Source: Manis javanica (Eukaryota; Chordata; Mammalia; Pholidota; Manidae). Taken from it: a DNA stretch of 64,000 nt. Each line of letters opens with the position of its first letter. Position 1 is the first letter of the stretch. Location of the stretch: the NCBI RefSeq assembly GCF_040802235.1, contig NC_133170.1, positions 2,061,001-2,125,000 of the forward strand, written 5' to 3'. This document shows positions 1-10,700 of the stretch, piece after piece. The notes under the pieces were generated by a model. The model had not been told where the DNA came from and did no database searches. It was given only the letters and a program-made list of their open reading frames with translations. Both the position numbers and the translations under genes were made by a program.

Positions 1-475
1 CATATAGAGAGATACAGACATCTGTCCATATACACACATATAGAGAGAGGGAGATTCATTTTAAAGAACTGGCTCCGTTGTGGAAACCTGGCCCACCCAA
101 CCCCGACGGGGCAAGCCCGCGGACGGAAGACGCAGGGAAGAGTTGCAGCGCAAGCCCACAGGCAGTCTGCTGGCAGGATTCTCTTTTGCTCTGGCGAGTT
201 CAGTCTTCGTTCTAATGAGGTCTTCAGCTAATTGGATGAGGCCCATCCACATTACCAAGGACAATCTGCTTTACTCAAAATCTACCAATTTGTTAATCCA
301 ATCCCAGAAACACCCTGACAGTGACATCGGGGATAATGTGTGACAGTAATACTCTGGGCACGGTGGCCCAGCCAGGTGAAGGGGAAGTCAGTGTCAAAGA
401 AAGATACAAAGGAGCTTGTCCAGAAGAAGCAATGGTCACGGGCTGCAAAAGCCTCAGACATCTGCAGTGGGTTAA
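1..475. other. Intergenic sequence, no gene seen
   Basis: The first 60 bases are a low-complexity AT/GA-rich stretch with repeated tatagagag-like words. The rest shows no splice-bounded coding segment or repeat that I can name. Confidence 0.4.
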
Positions 476-902
476 ATGGTGAGCTCCCCAAAGCTAAGTC
501 CACGCCCTAACCCTGGAACCTGTGCAGGATGCCTGTGGGAACAGGGCCTCTGTGAATGCAGTTCAGTTAAGGATATTGAAGGGATCGTCCTGGATTTTCT
601 GAGTGGGTCCTAAATCCAGGGACAAGAGCCCTGATGAGAGAAAGGGTAAGATTTGAGATGGACAGAAGACGAGAAAGCCATGTAACCACAGGGGCAGAGA
701 CTGGAGTGATGCGGCCACAAGTCGAGGAATGCCAGCAGCCACGAGAACCTGGGGGAGTTGAGGAAAGATCTTCCTGGCGCCCCTGGAGGATGGTACCTTG
801 CCTTGGCACTTCTGGCCTCTGGAAATGCGAGGGAATAAGTTTCTCTGGTTTTAAGCCATCAGTCTGTGCTAATTTGTAACAGCAGCTTCAGGAAACTAAC
901 AA
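476..902 (+). mobile_element. MLT1-type MaLR LTR fragment
   Basis: The stretch follows the order of landmark phrases of mammalian MLT1 LTRs: gtccacgccctaacc near the start, then ttaaggatattgaagg, cctggattttctgagtgggtcc, gagtgatgcggccacaag, cttctggcctctgg, and a 3' end with gttttaagccatc, aatttgtaacagcagc and ggaaactaac. It is heavily mutated and has no open reading frame of its own. Family assignment is from recalled consensus features, not from a database search. Confidence 0.7.
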
Positions 903-1675
903 AACATACAGAGAATAAATGTAATTGATTTTGCTGTTAAGAAGGGAGAAACAGGTCACATTTGAGAACATAGTTTCAGTAGGGCGGCGTGGAGAAAGCC
1001 CTATGCAGAGACTGTAAGGCAGAGGGTCCCCAATGTGCCCAGTGTGTGGGGTCTTTCGTATCTCAGTATTTTTTCATAGTGTTCCTAGGACAAAAGATAT
1101 ACTAAATAGTTCAATTTATTATTAAGTAGTTCCAAACAACTTAATCAGTATTTATGTACTAGCAACTTAGCTGTTTGAAAAAGTAATATATAAAAATTGA
1201 AAAAAATATTTGATTTTCTTTTTAAATAGTCACAATTACTTACTAATGGGATGCACGCGTGTTACGTGAAACCTCTTAAGCTTTGGAATCAGATGGGACA
1301 CCAGCCACTTCCATTTCCTGTTCCACACCAATTTCTGACCCGCAGCTGCATTTTATCACAGCAGCCACTGAGAATCTAGCTTTTCAAGATATGACATGAA
1401 AACAGACGTAGAGTATCTAATGCTGAAATTGTAAACTACCTCAAGCTAATATTTTGTATGGTGCCAGAAAGATGCCAAGCACCACCGTGCTTCCCTCAAA
1501 TATCTGCAGTATTTCTCAGGCATCCCCCTAAGGCCACTATGGCTGGGGCACCTCAGCCCACAGTTTGGAGGCTATGGATCTGGGAGTGAGAGGTAACGTG
1601 TACGTAGAAAGTTTAGATGACATTTACAAGACATTTAGTAGAAACTTTCGCAAGTAAAACCAGAAGACATTCAGG
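903..1675. other. Intergenic sequence, no gene seen
   Basis: AT-rich unique-looking sequence. No coding exon, RNA gene or named repeat was recognised. Confidence 0.35.
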
Positions 1676-2745
1676 AGATTAGCAAAGATATTCTAGAGTT
1701 AAGGGGAGGAAAAAACAAAAATAAAAAAGATATACTGAACTACATCAAAATGAAACACTTTTGTTCCTCAAAGGACACAACAGAATGAAAAGGAAACTTA
1801 CAGAATGAGAGAAAATGTCTGAAAATTATGTATCTGATAAAAGGTCAATATATGGAGTATACAAAGTACTCCTACAACTCAACATCAAAAAGCAGACAAG
1901 CAAACAACCCCATTCAAAAATGAGGCAGGGACCTGAGAAGACATTTCTATCTATATAAATAGCCAACAGATACAGGAAAAGGTGCTCAGCATCACTATTC
2001 ATTAGAGAAATGGAAATCAAACCCACAACGAGATATCACCTCATATCCAGTAGGATGACTACTATAAAAATAAACCAAAACAGAAAATAGCAAGTGTTGG
2101 CAAAGATGTAGAGAAACTATGCACACTGTTGATGGGAATGTAAAATGAGGTACACATGATAGAAAAAAGTATGGAGTTTCCTCAAAAACAGTAAAACAGA
2201 ACTGCCATGCAGTCTAGCATCTGGGCATATGCCCAAAAGAAGTGAAAGCAGGGCCTCAAACAGATACTTGTGCACCCATGCTCATAGCAGCATTATTCAT
2301 AATAGCCAAAAAGAGGAAGCAACCCAAGGGTCATAGATGGATGAATGGATAAATGGAATATGGTATATCCATACAATGGAATGTTATTCAACCTTGAAAA
2401 GGAAATTCTACATGCTACAACATGGATGAAACTCCGGGCTACTGTGTTAAATGAAATAAGCTGATCACAAAAAGACAAATACTGTATAGTTCCACTAATT
2501 ATAGAACCTGTATGAGGTTCTAATAGCAGTCATACTCGGAGAGACAGGAAGCAGGCAGCTGTTTGCCAGGCCTAGGGGTTGGGTGTGAATGGGGAGTGGA
2601 TGCAGTTTCAATTTTGCAAGATGAAAAGTGTTCTGGGGATTGGTTGCACAATAAGGTGACTATATTTAACACCTACTGAACTGTAAAAAAAAGATTAAGA
2701 TGGTAAATTTTATGTTATGTGTATTTTATGGGAATTTTTTAAAAA
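1676..2745 (+). mobile_element. L1 (LINE-1) 3' end: ORF2 C-terminus plus 3' UTR
   Basis: The stretch has typical L1 ORF2 3' wording: aatggaaatcaaacc, gagatatcacctcatatcc, gcaagtgttggcaaagatg, cataatagccaaaaag, ggataaatggaatatggtat and gaatgttattcaacc. A 3' UTR-like segment with ggttgcacaataaggtgac follows. Many stops and indels show an old, dead mammalian-wide copy on the plus strand. There is no intact reading frame. Confidence 0.85.
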
Positions 2746-3819
2746 GTTAAGGTGAGATGTCATGGTGGGGATCAAATTTAAGATGTAAGCAAGAGATTAA
2801 CCAAGGGAACAGTATTTCTACCACAATATGTTCTCTAATAGATAAAAATACATGTATCATTAGCTCTCTATATACTCAATAAACCATTTCTCCAAAGTGA
2901 ATGCAATGCCAAACTTTAACCCAACCTGAAATAATCATGCATAATAAATTAGTGAGGTTTAAGTGTGTTGTCAATATTGACCAGAAACATTTTCATAAAA
3001 CATCCTATGAAAAGCATCATAATCCAGTTTTTACATCCACATAAATCTAGTAAAAGAGAGGAAATTATCTAACTGTATGTGAAATGTTGACCAACAGTAA
3101 AAAAGATCATTTGGTCAAGCTTTTTACAGCTCAGCAAATACTTTCCCTTCTCAGATTTACTGTTTCACTCAGGAACATTGCTGTTTCAAAACCTGTGGCT
3201 TTTAAATTAAGCTGGGTATCGGCAGAAAATAAGCGCGATCTGGTGAATAAGGGGGTCCTACCAACCTATCGGGAACGGCCCTTCCAGGGCTGAGCATACA
3301 GTGGGCTTTTCTAAGCAAGAACATGGACGAGTTAATTCTTCTCGCTTTATGAGCAATGCCAACTTCCTTAATTTTCCCTCGCCACCAGGACATGAATCAG
3401 TCAAATTGCCTCGGCAGTCTTCTCTGTGCTCAACAATGCAATCAAAAGTGGTAAATCAGGATGAACTGTGGTGTCAGGAAGAATCTGGTTACCAGGAAAC
3501 TCTCCGCAACATTTCTTCAACCCAAACAAGTCATGAAACTCAGATTACATGTTGCTTATTTCAGAATATGAGGGTCTTTTTGAGAAATGGAGTTCAGGTA
3601 ACAAGGAACAGAACATAGCGACCTCGTCTGCGGTGATCCTTGTAAAGAGAAACGATTGTAGGCCTGCTAATGAGCAAGTAATTGAAGGTACATTGTAACC
3701 AAGGGGCTGTTTGGTCACCTTGCGCTCCTCTGAGGCCCAGAAGAAGGCAGTTGTTGATCAGAAGGTTCCGTCTGTGAGTCCCGGGCCCGAGAGCTGAAGC
3801 CCAGGCGGCTGCCTAGCAG
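2746..3819. other. Intergenic sequence upstream of TWF1, no gene seen
   Basis: The short open frames here (for example 3301-3618) lack splice context, a recognisable domain or biased composition. I see no supported feature until the GC-rich TWF1 promoter begins. Confidence 0.4.
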
Positions 3820-4745
3820 GGAATCGCACCGGAGGGTAGAAGGTACGGAGACAAGTGCCGCCCGCGTCCGCGGGCCGGTGACACGGGCTCGGAGCCCCGC
3901 AGGGGGCGAAGCTCATGGGGTTTCCCGGCGGGCCCGGGCGGGAGGCGGGCGCGGGGGGCGTCGGTGACTCGGGGGCCTAGTGACTCGGGGGCCCGACGAC
4001 TCGGGGGTGCCAGCCTGCCCCCGCGCCCGCCGCGACGGGAGCGGCGTCTGCTGTCCGAGGCTTTAACGGTACGGCGCGAGCGCGGCACAGACGGCGAGCG
4101 ACCCGGGGCCCTTCACGTGAGGCGGCGCGGCGCGGGGACGCGCAAACCCAGGCCGTTGGGCCCACCGTTCTAACGCTGAAAAGCACCTGTTCAGTGGAGT
4201 GGCCGTTTCTGGTTCCGCGCGTCCCTGCGGGGAGCCCGGGGACGCCGGGGGGCGGCGGCGCGGCGGCGGGGGGCGGGGCGGCGCGGGTCGCGGGCGGATG
4301 ACGCGCGGCCGGCGGAGGAGCGGCCACGTCCTGGGGAGCCGCGCGGGCCGCACACGCGCCGGAGCCGCAGCCGGAGTCGCGGCCGCCGCCATGTCCCACC
4401 AGACCGGCATCCAAGGTGACGGCGCCCGGCGCGGCGCGGGCGCCCAAGGAGGAAGGACGACCGACCCGGCCGGGCGCCGAGGAGCGGGTTCCCGCGGCGG
4501 CGGCCCTGCGGGGTCCCGCCGGCTCCGGGCTCCGCTCCGCCGCGCTGCCGCGGGCTCCGGACTCCGTGCTCAGCCCCGGGCCGCCCCGGGCGGCGGCGGA
4601 GGAAGCGGAGCTTTGGCCGGGGCGCGGCGCTCAGGGCCGCCCGGCCGGGTCGGGCCGCCGAGCTCCGCGGCGCCGGGGGAGCGCAGGTCGCGGGCCCCCA
4701 GGGTCGGGACGGGTCACCTGCGGGCGGCTGTTCTAGTGCGAGCGC
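3820..4745 (+). promoter_or_regulatory. TWF1: CpG island with TWF1 promoter and 5' UTR
   Basis: A sharp rise in GC and CpG density begins near 3820 and ends near 4745, flanked by AT-rich DNA on both sides. It contains the TWF1 start codon at 4391 and the first splice donor at 4416. There is no TATA box at a sensible distance; GC-box-like gggcgggg words precede the ATG. This is the usual layout of a housekeeping promoter. The exact transcription start cannot be read from sequence alone. Long open frames in all phases here are composition artefacts. Confidence 0.85.
4391..4415 (+). CDS. TWF1: TWF1 coding exon 1
   Basis: Encodes residues 1-8 plus the first base of codon 9. The donor is CCAAG|GTGACG. 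The exon also carries the 5' UTR, whose start is not determined. Confidence 0.93.
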
Positions 4746-7700
4746 GCAGGGAGGGCATTGCGGAAGGCGTCTTTGTTTATCATAAGCTTGAAATCGGACT
4801 AAAAGGGTGAAGCAGCTTTTCAACATTTTTCAAGCAAGCAATAAAGGTGTTTTTCAGAGTGATTCGTTCGTTGCTGGGTTTGAGGAACTTTAATACTCAG
4901 AGTTATTTCTGCTGTGGAATTATCTAGATAAACAGATTAGGATTAATATGCCCTAAGTACATTACTCCTTATATTTCCTTAGCTGTATACAGTGTCCACT
5001 CATATTTCTAAGTTTTATCATTTAAATTACTGGTAAGAGGATGCTACATACTCAATATTTTTTCTGTGTATTATAATTCTTTTCCTTAAATTGCACTAGA
5101 AGGTATTAATACATAAGTATAAAAAGTAGGTTTCCTTTTTTAATTTTTTTCCACAGCAAGTGAAGAAGTTAAAGATACGTTTGCCAGAGCAAGAAATGGA
5201 AAATACAGACTTCTGAAGATATCTATTGAAAATGGTTAGTTAAACATTTTAAAATGGTGTTTGTCCTTGGAGAAGTGGGTGTAGTATGTTTAAACTTCTC
5301 AGTTGTCAGCGATTTGAATTCCTGATGTTAGAAGTTCAGAACTTGCTTTAGGCAACCTGGATCCTGTACATTTTGGGCACGTCCCTTGGGCACTTGCTTA
5401 CCTTCTGAATTCTGTGGATTTCAGGGGAAAAAATATGTTTTTTGGTGTGATATCTTCCCCGTACATTTTGTCTCAGTTTCCATACCGAAGTCCATTTCTA
5501 ATGTTAGTGCTTCCTCTGTGGAATGGAAATTAGTTAACAGGTGGTTACCTAAAAAAAATTAAAAACCCAGGTACTTGTGAATTGTTACTTGGTAAAGTTC
5601 TGAAGTAGATACAAACGATTTCAAACTTCCATTTTCTCTACTTCATTTCAACCTATGGTGCAAAAATGATTCATTCCCCTTCTTGTTTTAGAAAAAATTC
5701 TGAAAATATAACAAACCATAAATTGATCCTTTCAAAATAATTCTGTAAGCATGGAAATTGGTTGGGTGGGACAATCTTTAAATTCAGCTAGATTTGAATT
5801 TGAACAACTAATATTAAAACTACTTAATCACAAATGAGTATGTTAAAATATTCCATTGGCCTAATCTCATAAATACCTTGAAATATTTTGCTTTGGAAAA
5901 ATAACTTATTCTTTTATAAACTGGAAATTTATTTGCTTTGAGTTTTCTATTTATGTATTTAAAAAATACCAGAATAGTTTGAAGAATATGCATCCTACAT
6001 GTATTACCACACTCAACAGGAATAAGCATATACTGTAAAGCAGCATATTTTAGAAATATTAAGCTAAAATTTTGAATGCCATCATTTCCTAACTAGTTCA
6101 TTAACTAAAATGGCAAGCTTATCTAACTCGCATCTCTACAGAAGAAAAATTACATTATTTCCTAAATCATTAATTTCTGGTTTTACATTATTTTTGCTTT
6201 GAGAAAAAACTTTAAATCAGGAAATTACGAAGAATAATAATATAACAAACACTTCACTTTCCTCTTTAATTAATAACTGCTAATGTTTTGTCATATTTGT
6301 GTTCAAGCCTTTTTCAGATTCAATGTTTTGTGTTATAAGAGCAACCCCTTTAAACAAGTTCACTTCCCAACGTCTTTACCCAGAGGCAGCTATATTAGGA
6401 GGTTTTATATTTGTGCAGTCTTTTCTTTATATGTATCCCTGACTATCATGCAGTGCTGTTTTGAGTGCTTAACCTAATACCTTCCTGTGCTTCTTTCCTT
6501 TTGCTGTGAACATTTCTGTAATTAGTTTTGCTTAGAGATCACTAATTCTTTTTACATAGGAACACAATTCTGTCATATGACTGTGCCACATATTATATGT
6601 CCATTCTCTTACTGATGAATATTTCAGCTAGTTTCCATTTCTACTGCTATTATATAGTGTACAGTGAATATCTTTGTATTTTTTCATACAGGAGACTACC
6701 TATCCAGGGTAATTTCACAATTTTACTTGATTCTGCCACGTGGTTCCTCAGAGTGGCTATTCCAATTTATGCTTCTGGACAGATTTTGAAATTTGTAGCA
6801 TTATGGCCAAATAGGAGCTAAACTGTTTTTATTTAATATTTCTTACTGTACAATTCAATGTTAATTTCAGAAATTAACCTTTGAGTGTTGGTTCCCTTAT
6901 TTAAATCTATTTTGTTGATAATTTACTGTGTGAACATTTTGGAAAATAGAATATAATCACCCATTCTTCAACCAATCAAGTCAACAATGATAACTTTTAT
7001 GTGTTCCTTTAACTGTTTTTTAATATATCATTATTTTAACCATACTAAAAAAATCTTCATATCTGTTTTTAATCCTATTTCATATCATAATTATTTTTTG
7101 TGTTGTAATCTTTTTCCTTTCATCTTTTTGATATGAATAACAGTAATTAGGAAATGACTATGTATTATTTTATTCAATACTTCATTTTGTATTTCAAACC
7201 ATCCCTATATTTTTTTAAATTGTTCTTCATAGAGAAACTTGTGATCGGATCATGTAGTCAGCCTTCAGATTCCTGGGATAAGGATTATGATGCCTTTGTT
7301 TTACCGCTGTTGGAGGACGAACAACCATGCTATATATTATTCAGGTTAGATTCCCAAAATGCCCAGGGATATGAATGGATATTCATTGCGTGGTCTCCAG
7401 ATCATTCTCATGTAAGTAATTTTTTAAAAACTTTTTTAACATTAAATGCTACAATTTTTTTTTCTGGAATATGTGTAGGCCAATAGAAAGTTCAGAAGCA
7501 AAAGTCCCATGGAAGTCCCATTTCCCACAGAAGGAATGATCTTGGGGAAAATCCTTGGATTAATATGGAATCTGGAGTGATGAGCTTAGATTCAAAAGTC
7601 TTGCTCTTGAAATCAGAATTATTATTGATTTTAAATTTAAAAATCTCTGGCAATTATAAGTGATTTTATGGATCTCTGAAGAATAAAGCCTACTTTGAGA

Positions 7701-10700
7701 GCAAAAATTGTAATAATTTTGAGAACTGATTAAATATTAAATATTCCTATGGCTATGATTCCAGTGATGAGCATACACACAAATTAGTATTTCTCTTAGG
7801 AAAGTTAACAGACTAAATAGAACAAAAGACAAAATTAATACATGAATACTGCCCAGTATTATAAGATTAATTCTCTGTTTTTTATAGAAAAATAATTTTA
7901 ATATTATCCAGCTATCATTCACAAAAGTAATCCCTTTTTAATTTCATATATCCTATCTGAAAGAAATACTGAATTTGACTATGCAGGATTATGAAATGGT
8001 TACTATTCATTGACAGTTATCTTTAGTAGTTTCTCATAGATGCGGTTAGATTCCTGAAGAGCAGTATATGTTATAGTTCTTTTCATCCTGTGTCCCTTAC
8101 AGAATAGAATATGCCATAGGTATGCAATGAATATTTGATTCTGAAACTTATTTAGTAATACCAGATCTAGATTTGCTTTGGGTAAAATGTCAGTTTCAAG
8201 GTAACTCCATTTCAGTGTTTTCCCCATTTTAACGTAGTGTTTTAAGTGTTTATTTTTTAATCTTGAACTCATTTTGTACTTTGAAAAATGTGACTTACAA
8301 ATTGAAACCTTCAGTTCTCTTCAGATGCTGGTGTTACAATGGTTATTTGTATCACATACTTTAGCATGTTAGAATTGCTAGACTTCAGCTTTATCACAGT
8401 TTATTTTTAATGTGCTTGAATATTTTAGTAAATTCAGAAAGTGCTTTTTTTTCCCAATGATTTTCATCTATAAACTTCCAAGTAACCTTTCACAACTTAC
8501 TAGGTTCGTCAGAAAATGTTGTACGCAGCAACACGAGCCACTCTGAAAAAGGAGTTTGGAGGTGGCCACATTAAAGATGAAGTATTTGGAACAGTAAAGG
8601 TACAAGACTTGTGTTTTTATGTGGATTCTGTATGTTGCAATTAGAGCACCAGTTAATGAGTAATTGATAAGAATCCAGATTGATGAATCTTTAAGAATAG
8701 GGGAGAAAATATTGTTACATTTCATTAGATATACAAGTTAACTGAAACATTACTTATGCTTTTAAAATATGTTGGCATCTCCTTTGTAAGAGTTCAAAAA
8801 CTAGAATATACCTTAAGAGTTCATCTAGCTCAACCCCTCATTTAGTTCGACCTTTTCATATTAAGGGTGGGGAAACAGGCCAGAAAAATGAGAGACTACT
8901 TGAAGAGACAGTAATTTTTAGGTATTTTAGACATTTATACCTATTTTGTAGCAGCAGTAACTCTATCACTTAAACCAGAACATTGAGGCAGGTAAATTGA
9001 CAATTGGAATACTTGATAAATTAATAAATTTAATTAAATTATGTTTAAGAATTTATTATAAAATTTGTATGGCAAATAGATGTATTTATACATATTCACA
9101 GAAATTAAGAAAATCAAATACATTTTTTGAGCAGGTTTTTTGTTGTTTAGCACGTATATTCTGATTCAGAAAGTAGTATAATCTAGTGAGTAGAACATAA
9201 GACTGGATGGGAATACTTACTACTAATTGCTTCTCAATTTTAGTCTTCCAAACCACAAAATTTTGATGAAAAGTAGACCTCTTTGGAATATTTTTTTTCT
9301 TTTAAGTAGGGACTGAAATCATTTTCTGTGAATAGAGAAATTATATAAATCATTATAATACAGAATTCAGAATCTAAATATGTTGATTACTGAATAATTA
9401 TTGGGCTGGCTTCCCCAGATGGTTAATTATAATGACCCTATGGGCTTGCGGCATGACCAGGTTCATCATGTGGCTGGCGTCACCTCTTCCACCCTCATGG
9501 GAAAGATTTAGTAATTATAAAACCTTGGAAAATGAAGACTAGGTACTCCCCTTAAAATTTTTTGAAACCTGTACAATAGAGGATTTAAAAAAAATAATAA
9601 TAGTAAAATTCTTACACTATTTATTTTCAGTTAGTGTATTTTCTTTTATGTGAAATTAATAACTTTTTCTTTAACCTCACTGAGACTTTATAGAGAATAA
9701 TAAGTCCATTTCTGTGCTTACAGGAAGATGTATCATTACATGGATATAGAAAATATTTGTTATCACAGTCTTCTCCTGCCCCATTGACTGCAGCTGAGGA
9801 AGAATTACGACAGATTAAAATCAATGAGGTAAATTAGTTTTGAAACCCTTGCAAGATTTTAAGTGTTTGAAAATATCATATTTTTAATTTATAGATTTAG
9901 GGGTAACTAGAGAATAAAGAAGTTAGATAGCTTACATTTATTCTGTTTAGAGACTCCATGTGTTTTCAGGAAAAGTTAAAAGTGAATATTAAACTTCATG
10001 TCAATTTCATAAATAGCTTTCCCCGTTGATCTAACGTATATGGCAGGATGATAAATCTTCTTAACTTTGTACTTTGAATACTAAACAGTGAGAAAAGTGT
10101 GTGTGTTACCCATTTAGTGCAAAGAATTTATATCTGATGAGGTTGTCTGAAGCAGCTTTGTTTTGTTATGTTATTTCAGAGAATAGTGATGACTAAAGAG
10201 AATAAAATGTAAATACTAAGATGTTTAGGATTTCTAGAAGCGCTATGAATTCACTTCTGTGAACACAACTTGGATGGGTATGTGCATATGTATATGTGGG
10301 AAATGGTTGAGTTTTTGTTTATTTCAATTAGTCAATAAATCTCCATTCATATTTTAGTGTATCTCATTTTTAATGTGTTTTCTGCAGCCATTTTAATTGC
10401 AAGCAAGGATAGCTACTGTTTTTCTACTGTGATTTCACAGAAAAGAACAAGGAGCAGGAACCACTGTTCACTAGTCTGAGTGACAGACTACTAGGAATCA
10501 TTCTGGGAAGTGATGGAATATTATTTAATATTAACCTGATAGCAAGGATCTATCTTCATATTATTTTAACTCAAGTTATGTGAGTAGGGACTTCTTTGTG
10601 ATTTTTGTTATATACAAGTTTGATAGTTTGTTTTATTCCTTGCAATCAGAACCCAGAGGACCGTATTGGGGTATGCATCTGCATATGTTCTGTGATGTTT

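Noticed and set aside
3977-4826. Several 100-210 codon open frames on both strands at the TWF1 CpG island
   Set aside because: Same composition effect; the real product here is only the short first TWF1 exon.
9405-9530. Possible lineage-specific SINE (ggctggcttccccagatgg start)
   Set aside because: No clear promoter boxes, A-tail or target duplication; not enough to call, so it is not used to infer the species.
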